From contig JACTVC010000016.1 of the NCBI GenBank assembly GCA_018417955.1, forward strand, positions 1,054,001 through 1,118,000: a stretch of 64,000 nt of DNA, read 5' to 3'. The notes under the pieces were generated by a model. The model saw only the letters and a program-made list of their open reading frames with translations. It did not search any database and was not told where the DNA came from. The stretch comes from Laccaria trichodermophora. Lineage: Eukaryota > Basidiomycota > Agaricomycetes > Agaricales > Hydnangiaceae. The position numbers and the translations under genes are program-made. Below are positions 45,228 through 57,684 of the stretch, one piece after another. Positions within the stretch are counted from its first letter, which is position 1; each line of letters starts with the position of its first letter.

Positions 45228-48118
45228 GTTGAGATATCGAAGATGGACGTTCAGGATGAGGGAGGGAAAGAAAGGACAGCGCCCAAACAGTGCACCCACC
45301 CCCAATCAACGCCACGAGGTGCGTGCCTGTGTCTATTATTACAAACAGTTGTAAACGTGCCTGGGCTTTTCCGACTCTTCACTCCAGTCTTCTCCAAGCC
45401 CTCGCCTTCGTCTTTCTCATTCCTCGGTGTTTTACTGTCTTTGGTGAGTGGGCTCGACTTTCTAGTGTCTGTTTTGTATGGCACCGGGCTCACGACGAGA
45501 GAATAAAGTCCGTTTTTGGCGCCGAACGCGCCTATTGGACTGATGTATATGCGGTGCTTACGAGTGGACTCTCCGAACGTGGGCCTGGCTGACCTTCTTT
45601 CTCGTAGTAGTCATGGCAGATTCGGTTGCGGTGTTAGGCCTCCGGCCTCAGGACCTGAAACCAGAAAACGGCCCACAATCTACACGTCTCTTTTCTCGTC
45701 TTCACAATAACACAATCTCAAATTCGGAGTTGCTGCGCGATGGCTTAGCGGGTCGGTTCGAGTGTCAATATATTTGATTCGTCAAGTCCTCACAATTGGC
45801 CTTGTGGAGAGAATTCATTTCAAAGTGAGCTCGTAGTTTCTTCAGTTCCAAACCGGCGGTAGCTAAGAATTATCTACCAAGCTGGCCAACCCAGCATATC
45901 CCCTCACACACCCACATTCGCGCACTCCTTCTCCTCAATAAAACCAACAATCAACGACAGCCGACCTTCGCAGTTCCTACAAATTCTCAAACATCCTTAT
46001 TCCACAGCTCCCCCACCACCAACTATGTTCCTGGTCCTTCTCACCGTCCTCCTGACTGATGTCGATCACGGTGAGTTCCTTTCGGACGACACGGAAGCAC
46101 GGCTTCTTCATTCTGATGTCTGGTGGAGGATGAATCAAGACGGAAATGGATGATGGATGGGTCGAGGTCCCGCCGTTCATGACTCGATAGAGATTTGAAG
46201 AAGAAAAAAACACCTTCTCCGGCTGGGAGGGACAAGGAGAGTGGGAGTCGAGTTGCAGCGGCCGAACATATCTGGTACCTCACTCGCTTCCCCTTTTACC
46301 CTGTCAATCGGCTTCCACAATATTCGATATCCTGCCTGACGCCTCTTAACGATCCCCTCAAGTTGCCGTCTCCCCATCACGTTTTGGTTGAAAGAGTGTA
46401 TGATGAATTCCTCAGCTGACATCGCATCAGCAACGACCCTCTGTGACGTTGAACTTGAACTGTTTGCACTGGCTCTGTTGTTCGACACCGCTTTCAAATT
46501 GTTTAGGAATGGCGAGGACGAACGGGCGGAAGTTGGACATGTCGAATGTGACAGGGCAGTTGTATTCCGTGGAGTAGAGTTGCAATTCCGGCTGGAAATT
46601 GATGTGAACCGCGAACTATGCGATCGAGGAGCGAAGTTCTGCGGAGTTTGTTGAACTGAGCGTGATTGGCCAATGGTGCCATAGGCTAGAAGACCGCCGT
46701 GAGGCAGGCTCGAGTATGCAACGCCAGAGTTGGTGGAGAGGTGGTGGACAGATGGACGAAAAGAGCGAGAGAACGGCCGACGATGGATTCGGCAGCGTGA
46801 GCTCGAGGCGCCGGCTCTTTCGAATGTTCTGATCTGGGAGGTGTCAACTCCACTGTTGAGGTGGATATACATACGAAGACGACGCTTATCGACCACACCG
46901 AAACTCTTGATTTCAGCCACCACGACCTCGTCGATAACATTGCCATCTTCACTAATCCTGCACTCGTTTGCTACGCTCTCGCGATCTTTCAAGTAAGATA
47001 CCGTTGTCCAGAGTCGAGGTGCGTCAGGTTCTGCCTTCGTATCTTGTCGTTCACTTGACTGAGTAGCGACACTCTAGGTGTTTCTGAAACTTTCTTGCTT
47101 CTTACAAGATCAAAAGACCCCGTTATTGTACTTCCCGACACACACTGCTGTTGAGCCGCGGTTTCCAAAGACACGCCCAACTGCACGAACTCCATCCGCC
47201 ACTCCTCCAACAACGACTGGTATCTCAAACTAGCCTGAATGGCTTGCGGCATACTAGAACTGCACGACCGTTGGTGTCCCCCTCCCTGGATCCTTCGTAG
47301 TGATGTATTTCGGCAGCTGGATACGCTCTACGTAAACATCGAGTTGAGAGTCGTATGTCGGGCCAGAGGTGAGTGCAACAGTTACTTCTATCGTTAAATA
47401 CTCTGTGTTGATGTTGTTGCAGAGACTTCCCGATGTTTCATTCCCACAAACCGTTTGGTTTTCATTTCCGTCGAAGCAGGTAACGATGGACTGCGAGCGG
47501 CACATAAGCCTCGAGCCAACGCCGCTCAAGCACTTAAACCACAAGGTATGCACAATGCCCTCACGCCACATCAACAAGATAATCTTTATATTGTTCTAGT
47601 TCCACCACAACTTTGAAAAAATACTTGGACGTTACCTATAACCTTCGTGAAATGCAGACATGAATCTCAATTCAAAAGTGGGTGACATTTATCAATCCTT
47701 TTGTCGTAGCCCTGACCTCCAGTAACGAAAGACTATGCAGCACATTCATGAACAAAGTCGCCCCGAACGAATCCAAGCTAACAATTCACGAGTTGTCTGG
47801 CAAAACTACGGCGCACCCCATCCAGCCCACTTGCTCCCCTCAAATCGACCTCTCGAAAACCTAGACCATCTCCGTGATGCTCCTGCACACCAGCATCTTT
47901 GCCCTGACATGGCTTTTTCGCCTTCTTTCGCAACCTACAACGTATGAGCAGCCTCACGTAGTATATCGCCACCAGGATCCTGACACCACGATACGCAGCT
48001 CAAATGCATACGGCATACTGATCGTCATCTTCTCCTTCCCCCTCACCGCACACCAAGGCATCGTAAGTTCGAAGAGTAGACGTTTATCCCCAGATCGAAG
48101 ATCCGCTGTCGCAAGGGA
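45228..48118. other. Unassigned region upstream of the NLR gene, possible decayed F-box-like gene pieces
   Basis: 45,228-46,000 has no credible gene and may include the NLR promoter. 46,000-47,650 has overlapping open frames on both strands, none recognisable. A plus-strand stretch (near 46,870-46,985) encodes TETLDFSHHDLVDNIAIFTN, which resembles ELDLHEDLINIALTSH in the F-box-like gene at 53.8 kb. A GT-AG intron can be drawn at 47,368-47,421. I infer an old F-box-like relative but cannot build a gene. Confidence 0.3.
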
Positions 48119-48456
48119 TACAGTCGATATGCTCACAATGCATATAGTAGTAATGCATAAATCTAGTAATGCATGAGATTTTTTGGGGACCAACTCGGTA
48201 CGCAGGGATTTATGCACGAAACGTGACATTGAATAATGCATAAGGGCCTATTCGGTAACCGGGTAAGTCCTGACCAAACCCGGGTTTGGTCAGGTTTACA
48301 CTCCAAAAAAGGCAACTTGTAGTTTACATCCTAAATCAGCCAAAATGTCGTTCGGAAACCTCTGGTTAAGGGCGGTTAGGTTAGGTTCCCTTGTCACGCA
48401 CGCAACACATTCTTTCTGAGTGCTCTCTACTACCGTACACCCACACAACTTTAATC

Positions 48457-49641
48457 ATGCCTCGCAAGAAAGCCGACAAAGAAAACAGCAACCCATCGAG
48501 CCCCCGCGCCGTTTGGAACACGACATGCGACAACATCCTGGTCGACTGTTTGGTTGCGCAAAGAAAAAACGGCAAGATACCCAGTAACGGCTCCTGGGGT
48601 GATGGTGTCTGGAAGACATGTGCCGAGGCCCTCAAGGATTCCCATGTGCGCTCGGGTGGCGCACCAAAGACGGGTGAAAGTTGCCATAATAGGTGGTCTG
48701 CCGTACGCACCAGCCCTTTTCGATCTCACGTCTTAAACGCTAATCATTTCTTTTTTAGATCAAGAAGGACTACCAGGCTGTACATAAACTACGGGAACTG
48801 TCAGGCTTTGGATGGGATGACACCGCTCAGATTGTTACGGCACCTGACAGTGTCTGGGAGGATCTGTTGAAGGTATGTAAACTACAGCACTTGCCTCGCA
48901 GTGAAGTTGGTCTAAAACGTTGGCTTTAGACACATCCGAAGCTCAAGAAATGGCGGAAAACATCATTCCCTCTGTACAGCACCGTGCACGGCCTCATCTA
49001 TGGCACCTTTGCTACTGGCAATGGCACATTTCATGCTGGACGTGATTGTACTCCCTCTCCTCCAGCATCACCTAACTCTAATGCCGAGAGTCATGAGGAA
49101 GATGAATCCTTCATTGATCCTGTTTTACGGTCATCACAAGACTTCGAAGCAACACAGACTCAGTCATCCCAGGTATGTTTTATGCCCTTCATGTGTTATT
49201 ATGTCCTGAATACTGTTAAAGGCTTCTACTATCAGTAGTTCTACCCCAGGTGAAGAGTCGTTGGCTCCATCTGTGGTGCCTTTGACCCCACTCCCTCTGA
49301 ATGGGCGCAAGCGTTCTGCTGATGACACGTTCGAGGAATCAGCTTCGACGAAACACCCAAAACCATCTCGAAAAACTTCGAGTGGCCAGGCAATTGCTCA
49401 GGTAGCTTCGTCAGTCTTGGCTTTGGCTAGTGCTTTTAGCTCTTCAGGTGTGTCGACCTCTCCTGAGCGGAAACGATCAGCTATTCAGCTCCTTGAGGAT
49501 GATGGTGATCTATCTGATAACGAGCACATTAGAGCAATGAAGCTCATTCATCGTGATACCAGTGTTGCAGATGTTCTTCTTGCTGTTGGCTCAAAGGAGA
49601 GGAGGACACACTACATCCAGAGTGAGCTGGAAGATCTTTAA
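48457..49641 (+). CDS. Myb/SANT-like DNA-binding protein of the Harbinger element
   Basis: Exons 48,457-48,702, 48,759-48,872, 48,930-49,172 and 49,222-49,641 join in phase to 340 residues with no stop. The N-terminal domain (residues about 15-120) has the tryptophan pattern of Myb/SANT-like domains: AVWNTTCDNILVDCLVAQ, CHNRWSAVIKKDYQAVHKL, GFGWDDTAQIVTAP and HPKLKKWR. The rest is Ser/Pro-rich and acidic with a helical end. In Harbinger elements this protein binds the transposon ends and carries the transposase to the nucleus. The two genes converge with about 125 bp between stops. The last acceptor (TTAAAG before 49,222) is chosen because it restores the phase. Confidence 0.82.
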
Positions 49642-49767
49642 TTACCACTTTTTATTTTGTGATTATTTTTTTGGGTCCAACTCCTTTCACACTCATTTTT
49701 TAAAACTTCTTTATGTCCAACTCCACACACTCTTTTGTATAGATACCCTTATAATTCTTGTACATAG

Positions 49768-51189
49768 TTATAATTCACCTCTATGACGTTGTTCCTCTAT
49801 GTAGTTCTCCCACATAGCCATGGCAATAGCATCTCGTCTTTCAGTTGCCCAATCCTTCTCTTCCTCAGAAATATGCTGCCCAAGATCCTCTGGGTGCAGT
49901 GGTCCATCAGGTGGGGCTTGCGAGTATTCCTCTGCATCAGAATGATAGTCCTCATCTTCACGTGCATCATCGTCAGGATCGTGAATGCGAATATAATTGT
50001 GTATGGCACCCAATGCTGGTGGGATTTTGGCCTGTGTGTGAAGGGAATATTCAGGAGAAGCCACCATCAATCGGAATCGTCATTTGCAAACACCAAAAAT
50101 CCGTTCAATCACATTTCGCAGCTGTGCATGACAAAGGTTGAAGAGTTCTTGGTGGTTTACAGGTCTATTGATTCATAATGAGCAAATTCAGAATTTAGAA
50201 GCACTTTCACGAACCATAATTTAGCTTGCTCCCACTCCTTGAGATGATATCGAACTCCACAATAGGGTACCAGCAAAGCATCACAGTTTGGAAAACCAGC
50301 ATCCCCGAGATAGTATGATCCAGGTGGAATAGCAAAATCAGTTCTTCGTGCTTCATCAAAAACTCTGCCGTCAGCTGCACTTCCTTCCCATCCTGAAAGG
50401 AGATAGCAAAAGAGGAGGTTGAATCGACAGGCAGCAAGGAGGTTGGTGGATATCCTGCCTTTACGGCTGCGATAGCATGCCATGTCAATGCTGGACACAA
50501 AGGCGTCAAGCAGTGATCCATCCACAGCACCGAGACACCCTTTGAAGTAAGGGAAGAATTTGGGATTACTCCGGATTTCAGGTGGGACAACATCTGCTGG
50601 TGGAAGGTGAACATATTTATTATAAAATGGTTTGCCAACAACGAGATTCAGGATACGGTGGAATGCTCTATGTAAGTGGTTCAATAAGAGCCATAGTCAA
50701 TGATCAATTTACAAACTTTGAGATTGTCTCTCCACTGCGCTGAAAGCGCTCTTGAAGCTCAGCATTTCCCTGCCCTGTACGTGCAAGCCGTAGAAAAATG
50801 GCTAATTGTTCTTCTGAGGAAACATAGCGAGTGGGGCATAGGCCAGCCTCTTCCAGTTCACAAAGAAGCTTTCGGAAGACAAAGCGCTGCATTCTGAACT
50901 GTCTGCGGAAGCGATTTGGATGACCTATTGTTTACCAAAGTATTCAATTTTAATAAATATATTCAAAGGGTTGAATACCTTTTAATAATTCTTCCACCCA
51001 CATTTGCCCAGTGAGTGCAGAAGTGTGCATAGGCTTCTTGTCAAGGTGTGGGGAAGCCTCTGCAAGAATTGTTGCGATGCCTGAGATCACTGCAGCAACA
51101 CATGCTGCCTTTCTGTGCTTTTCTTCCTGGATTTGGCAAGAAGAAGCATGTGATGTAGAAGAGGAGGATGTTGGCCGAATAGTTACCAT
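49768..51189 (-). pseudogene. PIF/Harbinger DDE transposase, disabled by stop codons
   Basis: Exons at about 50,979-51,189, 50,717-50,924, 50,215-50,667 and 49,768-50,164 join as a DDE-type transposase. The catalytic motifs are visible: GAVDGSLLDAFV (first Asp), LGDAGFPNCDALLVPY (second Asp) and NVIERIFGVCK (Glu). A TGA at 50,080-50,082 follows that last motif, where the family has an Arg (K-R-R-F), so CGA-to-TGA is the simplest explanation. The junction at 50,215/50,164 also gives TGA when spliced, as if a split CGA had mutated. The enzyme normally cuts at the GGGCCTATTCGG ends and inserts at TWA. After the TGA an acidic C-terminal tail is still readable. Confidence 0.85.
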
Positions 51190-51815
51190 AATTTGAGCAC
51201 TGTTTCAGTGTCTAGTTGGTGTCAAGCAATGCTATTCAAGAGGCAATACAATCTCATCAGATCTACCGTGACGTTGTGTTACGTTGTGTGACAACTCAGC
51301 CCAAACCTGTGACGTCGAGTTGTTCCTTCCAAGCTAAACCTGGGTTTGGTTAGGACTTACCTGGTTACCGAATAGGCCCTAAGGAAATTCAGAATTATGC
51401 ATTACCATATGTACATATTTCACCTTATTTAACTAAGTTTCTGACCAAAAAAGCGCCATCTGGTCATGAATATATGTCAATTCCTTCTTCTGAGCTTTCC
51501 AATATCCCTTGGTGGCCTTTGACGGTGCCATTTTGCCCTGATACCAAGAGTTTTCCCACGGCTCCAGCTGTGACAAGATCAAAAAAGTTTGAGAAAATGT
51601 CAAGATCTCAATCTACTTTGTAGTTTTTTGATGTTATCTTAACTCAACAAGGCAAAATTTAGCAATCTCGCTGAAAGGTGTGACAAAAATATGACATTTT
51701 TGGCTAGAGTACACAGAATGTCACAGAATGTGACACATTTGGTCTCGCATAAAATGTACTAATGCATAAGAAGAGGGGGGGACCGACATTATGCATTGTG
51801 AGCATATCAACTGTA

Positions 51816-53790
51816 TGTTGAACGTTCCAAGGACCGGAAGACTAACGCGTGGAGATTATTGTGTTGAATTTGCGCACGTTGAGCCGGCGTTGGGTGGTCA
51901 ACGCGGTTTTGGGGGTTTTGCGGAGAGGGAGGTCGCAGGCGCAGGGGAGGATGAGGAGCCGATGTTGACTAGGAGGTGTAGGAGTGAGTGGGTTGAATAA
52001 TGAATGCCAGGAGGCTGAGCCGTCGTGGGTCATGGATTTGGTTGTGTCGTCGATTGAGGGAGAATTGAGTGGCTGGGGCGTGATGCTTTCTTCGGTCCGG
52101 GGAGGGAATCTTCTGGGAGTGGAGAATCTGGGTGGCCAAAGAGACCTGGTGACCCGTTGAATGGGAGAAGGACATTCGAGGAAGCTGTGAAGTTTGCGGG
52201 AGGGTGATACTTAAGTATGTCGAATTGAGGTAGAAATGTTCATGCGAATAAATAATAGGCACTGGGCAAGCGTTGAACTTGATCTTAACCATCACCACGA
52301 GCTCGTCGTCACCATCGCCCTTGGTGCTGCTCGTGCACTCGTCGGCCATTGCTTCAACAAGAGGAACCAGTACGATAACCGCAGGAATGCAGGCGTCTCA
52401 CTCTTAAATCCGTGCTCGACGGCGGCATGGTGGAATTCAAGGGTATGTTAGTTAGGCAGGAGAGGTATACGACGATCGACAAGGTAAGCATGAGAGTTGC
52501 TTCTCTCGTGAGGCATCATTGAAACGTTTGTAGCAGTTTCCTGCCATGGCTCTCCCCTCAAAAAGTTAGGACGATGGCTACCCACCTGGCTCAATTCGTG
52601 CAACACATGACGACGCTCCTCCTCTGCGCCACAGGCTACTTCACGTCACAGCAATGCATTCACGCACATAAGGATCTTTGTCGTGAACAGTGAGTTCGAA
52701 CAGAGTCGTCTGACGTGGGATTGAGGGTACGTGGTATGTCTTCTTTTCTGCAGTGGTCGTGATGCTGATGTCGTGTAGTCGATTCGTCCGTCATTCAACG
52801 ACATAGGACAAAGAAGTCGACTTTGTGCTGCCTGATTCGCGTTCGTGCCCCAGCACGTTTGTACCATTCCATCCATAACCTTTTCATCCACATCACACAC
52901 CACAACCCCCTTCAGTTTAAGGACACCAATCGTTCATCAGTGTCCCCTTCCCCTTTCTTTCTAGTCAGCATCGTACTACATTCATGGACACAAGCACTCC
53001 GAACAAATCTTGACATTGCTCCTCTGCACCCAAGACCAAGGTTCGAAATTCACTGCCCCAACTGAGCTGCGCCCCCCACCACACCTTCACCCGCACCGCA
53101 CCAGCGCACACCGCCTTCACCTGCAGCGGCCACACCCTCACGACCTCGTAGCCAAAGCCTACCAAGTCCTCGCAGATTTAAAGAGCTCGATTGACAGCTA
53201 GAAAAGAAAATGCACCCCAAACTTCCATCTCCGGTAACCTCCCCCTCGTGGCGTGGACAAAGGGCAACCCCTCTGCGCGCTATTATAACACTCCGCCCTG
53301 CGGTCATGTCCGCCCAACGTCCTCCGAGTCAGAACGGCAGGTCTAACCAAAGCTGTCTGCGATCGCCTGTTGTGCTCCAACCAAATATGAATATGCAACG
53401 AGTGGGTCGAATGTTGTATTCCACGAGGCTGAGCCGTCGCGGCTCATTTTTGGGTTGTGTCATCGACCATAGGAGGATTGAGCGGTTGAGGCGTGATACT
53501 TTCTCTGATCCAGGAGTGTGTCTTCTGGGAGTGGTTGCATGGGGGAAGGACGTTCGAGGAAGGAGTTGGTGAATGCGTGGGGAAGGTGATACGTCGATTC
53601 GAGGTAGATCTCCATGTCACTAGCGCTGTGGTGAGTTGGTCTGCTGAAGTAGTCGCAATGTTGCACATACAAGCAGAGAAGAGCAGTGACGGAGGGTGTC
53701 ACATATGCTTGATCCTTGAACTCGATTCAACGGGGGCTGTTTGAGCCAAGGTTGCCCTTTTCCCGCCTTCTCATTTAGCACACGACGATC
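51816..53790. other. Unassigned sequence with a diverged duplicated block
   Basis: A block at 52,010-52,240 (GGCGTGATGCTTTCTTC, TCTTCTGGGAGTGG, GGACATTCGAGGAAG) recurs in diverged form at 53,430-53,620 (GGCGTGATACTTTCTCTG, TCTTCTGGGAGTGG, GGACGTTCGAGGAAGG). After each block comes a plus-strand stretch encoding an ELDL/EVDL-type peptide like the start of the F-box-like gene downstream. Probably tandem, decayed 5' parts of related genes. No complete gene can be drawn. Confidence 0.45.
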
Positions 53791-53792
53791 AA

Positions 53793-55528
53793 TCACCCAG
53801 AGCAGAGTCTGACCCCCACTCCTCCGTCTCCAGATGAGATCCTCGATGATATTGCATCAGAGCTCGATCTCCACGAGGACCTTATCAACATCGCTTTAAC
53901 CTCACATCCTTGTGCCAACATCGTCATACCACGACATACCCAATATCGAATCATCCGCGTTCGCAACGCTGGCTTCCAACTATGGGCGCGCCTCGCAAGA
54001 CAAGCTGACATCGCCCGCAATATCCGCGAGGTGCATATATGCGAACGGCACAACTACACAGCGCCTGATCGTTTGCCCACCACTCTCGTCGATCTCCAAC
54101 TGGATTTGTCCCAGTATTTAGAGGCGGATCGTGTGCGGAATATTTGCGAGGCTTTGAGCGATATGACCGACTTGCAGGTGTTCAGTTGGTGTTGGAATAC
54201 GACGGGCCCGCAGCAGCGTAGCAAGCCAACCGCTCTTCCTGACCACGAAGATGCGATTATCGATATCGTTCGTCAGAAGCCTACGCTGAAACACCTTGGG
54301 CTTTCGGGGCGCTTTGCAAATCACGTTCAAAGTTCCAACCTCGACCCCAACAGCATGTCATACCCCGTAAGTTTGTTGTCCTTATTTTGTGATGCTATGG
54401 CTGACAACGCTCGTAGCTATGGAATACATCCAACCTGACTGCCTTATGCCTACTCGGGGATGCTTGGGTAAAGCCGGGAAACGCTGCAAACGTTAGCCAC
54501 ATGTTTGAGCTATCGCCAGGGCTTGAGGTGCGTTCAACCTGACAACCTTGTTTTCCCTATCTAATCTAATCTCTTCTCTGCCTCTTAGTACTTGGAAATC
54601 CCCCTCGAATTTTATAACCTCGCGAAATGCAGGTTCAGAAGCTGAAATTATCACGTCCACGATTCCTGGAGAACCATCCAACGATCGAGGAACTGACTTG
54701 GTTCCCGATCGGCATTCCCAACCTCGCTTCTGGTAGCTTGCCCATCTTGAAGCGCCTCAGGACGAGCCTTCAGTTGGTCATCGCGCTTGATTACCTTTCG
54801 CAAGATCACGTTATACCGGTCGAGAAACTAGGTGATCAGGCTTCACCAGAATGCATGACGTTTTCAACGCCAGGTCCCCCGGTCCTCCGCCCGTTGGAAT
54901 GTCTTGACGTGCGCTCCGTCGACGCTCAGACCTTGGCGAGTTTCAAGACGTTTGATCGGATGAGTCTTCATAGACTCAGATTACACATGTTGGGGGATCT
55001 GCACTCAATCCACCAGCTCGCCGAGTTCTTCCCCAACATCACTTGGCTTTCCTTGCCGGCTGTCCACCTCCCCAAGGACGCCATCCATCCCGCTAACATG
55101 AAACTTGTACGTAAACCCCAAAATCATCGTATCTATCCACGACTCTGATCAAATCCAACAACAGGGAGAATGATTCTCCATTCTGTCTCTTTTCCCAAAC
55201 CTTGAAGTCTTCCGTGGTCGAGGGCTATGGACTGCCGTCGATTCAAAGAAGGAAAAGATGCATACGGCTATCATGCAGCTTGTCCAACTTTGCCCAAAGC
55301 TTTGGGAGCTCGACCACTGTGATTTCTATGAGAAACACTTTGCGTGGAGGAGAATTGCTATTATTAGGGAGGGCGAGTTTGGCGAGAGGGTTAGGTATGA
55401 AGTTAGGAAGCCGCCGGCAAAGTGGGTTTCTAAATCTAGTGACAGCCTTTCTCGAAAACCAAGATGCTGACTTTTCCCCCCCTCTCTATAGGGGTGTCTT
55501 CGATGTCACCGATGGGGCTTTTGATTGA
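53793..55528 (+). pseudogene. F-box-like protein remnant
   Basis: Exons near 53,793-54,366, 54,419-54,527, 54,635-55,107 and 55,166-55,430 can be spliced. The start has TPPSPDEILDDIASELDLHE and DLINIALTSHPCANIVIPRH, a typical fungal F-box-like opening, then YRIIRVRNAGFQLWARLARQ and REVHICERHNY. Later NHPTIEELTWFPIG, LPILKRLRT and LFPNLEVFRGRGLW resemble the leucine-rich part of these proteins. Such proteins usually recruit substrates to SCF ubiquitin ligases. One TGA (about 55,171) lies where a Trp (TGG) would fit, and no good start codon is seen, so it is probably a pseudogene or a wrongly split gene. An ATG upstream is possible beyond an intron ending near 53,793. Confidence 0.6.
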
Positions 55529-55977
55529 GGACGTTCAGTATTTCGAGAGTCCGCCCCTCCACACTGTCCACACTCACTGTGTTTTGCACCGAATTGTATT
55601 TAGTGAGAAACACGAATAAACATCGGACTTTTGGAAAAAGACTACAACAGACTTTCACAGTTTATTTTTTCAAGACTTTACACCATTTTTCGAACTTTCC
55701 TTGGGGCGAAAAGTCTGATCTTTTAACATGTATACCTCATAGAACAATGTGGGTGACATCCAATTCCCTTGGATAACCTTTCATGTTTCCGGACTTGGTT
55801 TTCATGAAAAATGTCATCTTTTCATATCTATTCAATTGATCAAAATATCATGCACTCCCAAAGTGATCGAAAAAAGGGAGAAAAAAGCCCCAGTACTGCT
55901 AGTAAAGACCTCCTAGTATCCTCAACAATATCCTCCATGAACCTAGCCTTTGACACCGAGCAGCCAAACCTAAGTTC

Positions 55978-57558
55978 TAGTGTTGCCGAAGTTCAGTCCC
56001 GAACTGACAGTTCGGACCGAACTGGCAGAACTGAACTGACAGTTCAGTTACAGTTCTGGTTCCTGTTCAGGCTGGGGGTGTCGGTTCCAGTTCACGGTTC
56101 AGCCCTTTGGAAATTTTTTGAGAACTGAGTTCGGACCCGTTCGAACCGAACTGAACATATATGTTTTGTATATTTTATTGACGAATTTTTGGGCTGTTTC
56201 GGAGATTTAATGTGTGCCGGCAAACGCCATATCATCAAACCTTCATTGATATCATCGCAACATTCTCGCCGACTATAGCGCCTTGAAAGGGAAAGACCCA
56301 GCTCAACGAGTTGGGACAACGCATGTCAAGATCCTGTCAAACAACGTCAGAGTAGAATATCCAGTTCCCCGGGGACCCTGTGATCCAGCTTCAACATCAC
56401 CATTCGTCGTCGCAGGGAGCTCTGATTTCCACCTTATAGAGGTTTGTGAAGGTCTCGTCGCCATCTTTACTTATATCCACGCAAGGTGAGTTGAACATTG
56501 CTGGCATCCAGAACAATGAACTATAACTTACCCTGTCCAGCGTCCCTTCCAATACTTCTGCGGCTCTTTCTCCTGGCCGCATCGTCTCTGCACAGTCTGG
56601 TAGCGCAAGCCGTGGACAGCCTACTCTCATTGAGGTTGAACATTGATTTCTATTATTCCGGATGGCGGTGTCTACTCTCAAAGGTAAGCTGGTTACTTAT
56701 TCTCATTCACGATGACGAGCTCTTTCTCCCCGTGTCGCTGACACCTTTTTCCTACTTCCTGTACCACCATCGCCAGCTCCATCCGCCAACTTGCCACGTC
56801 ATCGACATCACGTCCAGCCATGTCATTTTCCCGTGAGCATGTTCGTCATTGAGCCAGTCATCGGCTGAAAGCGACCGGCAACGGATGTCTTTTGTGGATG
56901 CGATTCGCCGACTTGATTCATCATTATCCTCGTTGTTCCGTCTAGTTTCTAGGTTGTGTGGTGAAGTTCTGCTTGAGTTGCAGCTAGAGGGTAAATTCCA
57001 ACATTTAAACTCAATGGAAAGGGATGGTGCTTACCTGCGTTGGCGGCATGTTTTAATTCTCGATCAACAGGTTGCCGTTGTCCTGCCTTGCCACAAGTGC
57101 ACGCAATTTGTCGCCGAGGCTAATCATCATAAAAATGAAGGCTCGCTGGTTACCTGCTGTAGATTGCGCCTCCCTATTACGAGGATATTTATTGCCGTCC
57201 ATAAGAATAAAAAAAGCTAACCGTCGTCCTTGCCAACTGCCATGTTCGTGAGGTTGCACAATGTTGGATTTTTTATGTAACGCGCCTTCTCGATGCTTCA
57301 ATTGAGGCTGATGCTCACTCAGAACATAGATATATTGGTATGTAGACGCTAGAGTACATAATTCCCCTTGTGGAGACAAATTACCACTTTTTTCTCCCAG
57401 TTCGGCAGTTCGAACTGAGAACTGAACGGAACTGAACAGGAAAGAACGGTTCTTACCAGTTCAGTTCAGTCCTCAGTTCTGCCCAGAGGCTGTCGGTCCA
57501 GTTCTCGGTTCTCAAAAAGTGCCAAAGAACCGAACCGAACTGAACTTTGGCAACACTA
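55978..57558. mobile_element. hAT-like non-autonomous element, 1.58 kb
   Basis: TAGTGTTGCCGAAGTTCAGT at the left and its inverse ACTGAACTTTGGCAACACTA at the right. Both ends continue with repeated GTTCAGTTCGGTTC-like words (55,990-56,150; 57,395-57,545). No 8-bp duplication is visible. The interior 56,200-57,390 has short open frames only and may be captured host sequence. Confidence 0.7.
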
Positions 57559-57684
57559 GCTCCATCAGTCCATGAGAATTATCATATGCATGGAATGCCA
57601 CCACTCACCCCCTTTCCCACCAATGGAAACCAGCATGGGATGATGGGAATGTCCCTGCCTATGTACTATTCTCCCAGTCAGCAA

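Larger units (their letters stand above)
48244..51379. mobile_element. PIF/Harbinger DNA transposon, two genes
   Basis: Terminal inverted repeats begin GGGCCTATTCGGTAACC and continue GGTAAGTCCT; the right copy is GGTTACCGAATAGGCCC ending at 51,379. TAA flanks both ends (48,241-48,243 and 51,380-51,382), the 3-bp duplication typical of PIF/Harbinger. Two convergent genes, a Myb/SANT-like protein and a DDE transposase, complete the standard two-gene layout. The transposase is broken by stops, so the copy is no longer autonomous. Confidence 0.92.
48121..51813. mobile_element. Tc1/mariner-type MITE, host of a nested Harbinger element
   Basis: CAGTCGATATGCTCACAATG at 48,121 is inverted at the right end (CATTGTGAGCATATCAACTG ending 51,813), with TA on both sides (48,119-48,120 and 51,814-51,815). 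CAGT ends and TA duplications are typical of Tc1/mariner. Without the Harbinger element it would be about 554 bp and has no gene. ATGCATAA words recur inside (48,152; 48,236; 51,765). Confidence 0.75.

Noticed and set aside
45739..45775. Possible tRNA promoter boxes (TGGCTTAGCGG followed by GGTTCGAGT)
   Set aside because: The two boxes lie almost directly next to each other; there is no room for a cloverleaf and no acceptor pairing.
46177..46992. 271-codon minus-strand open frame
   Set aside because: Ser/Arg-rich, overlaps plus-strand frames of equal quality, no domain and no supporting splice sites; left unassigned.
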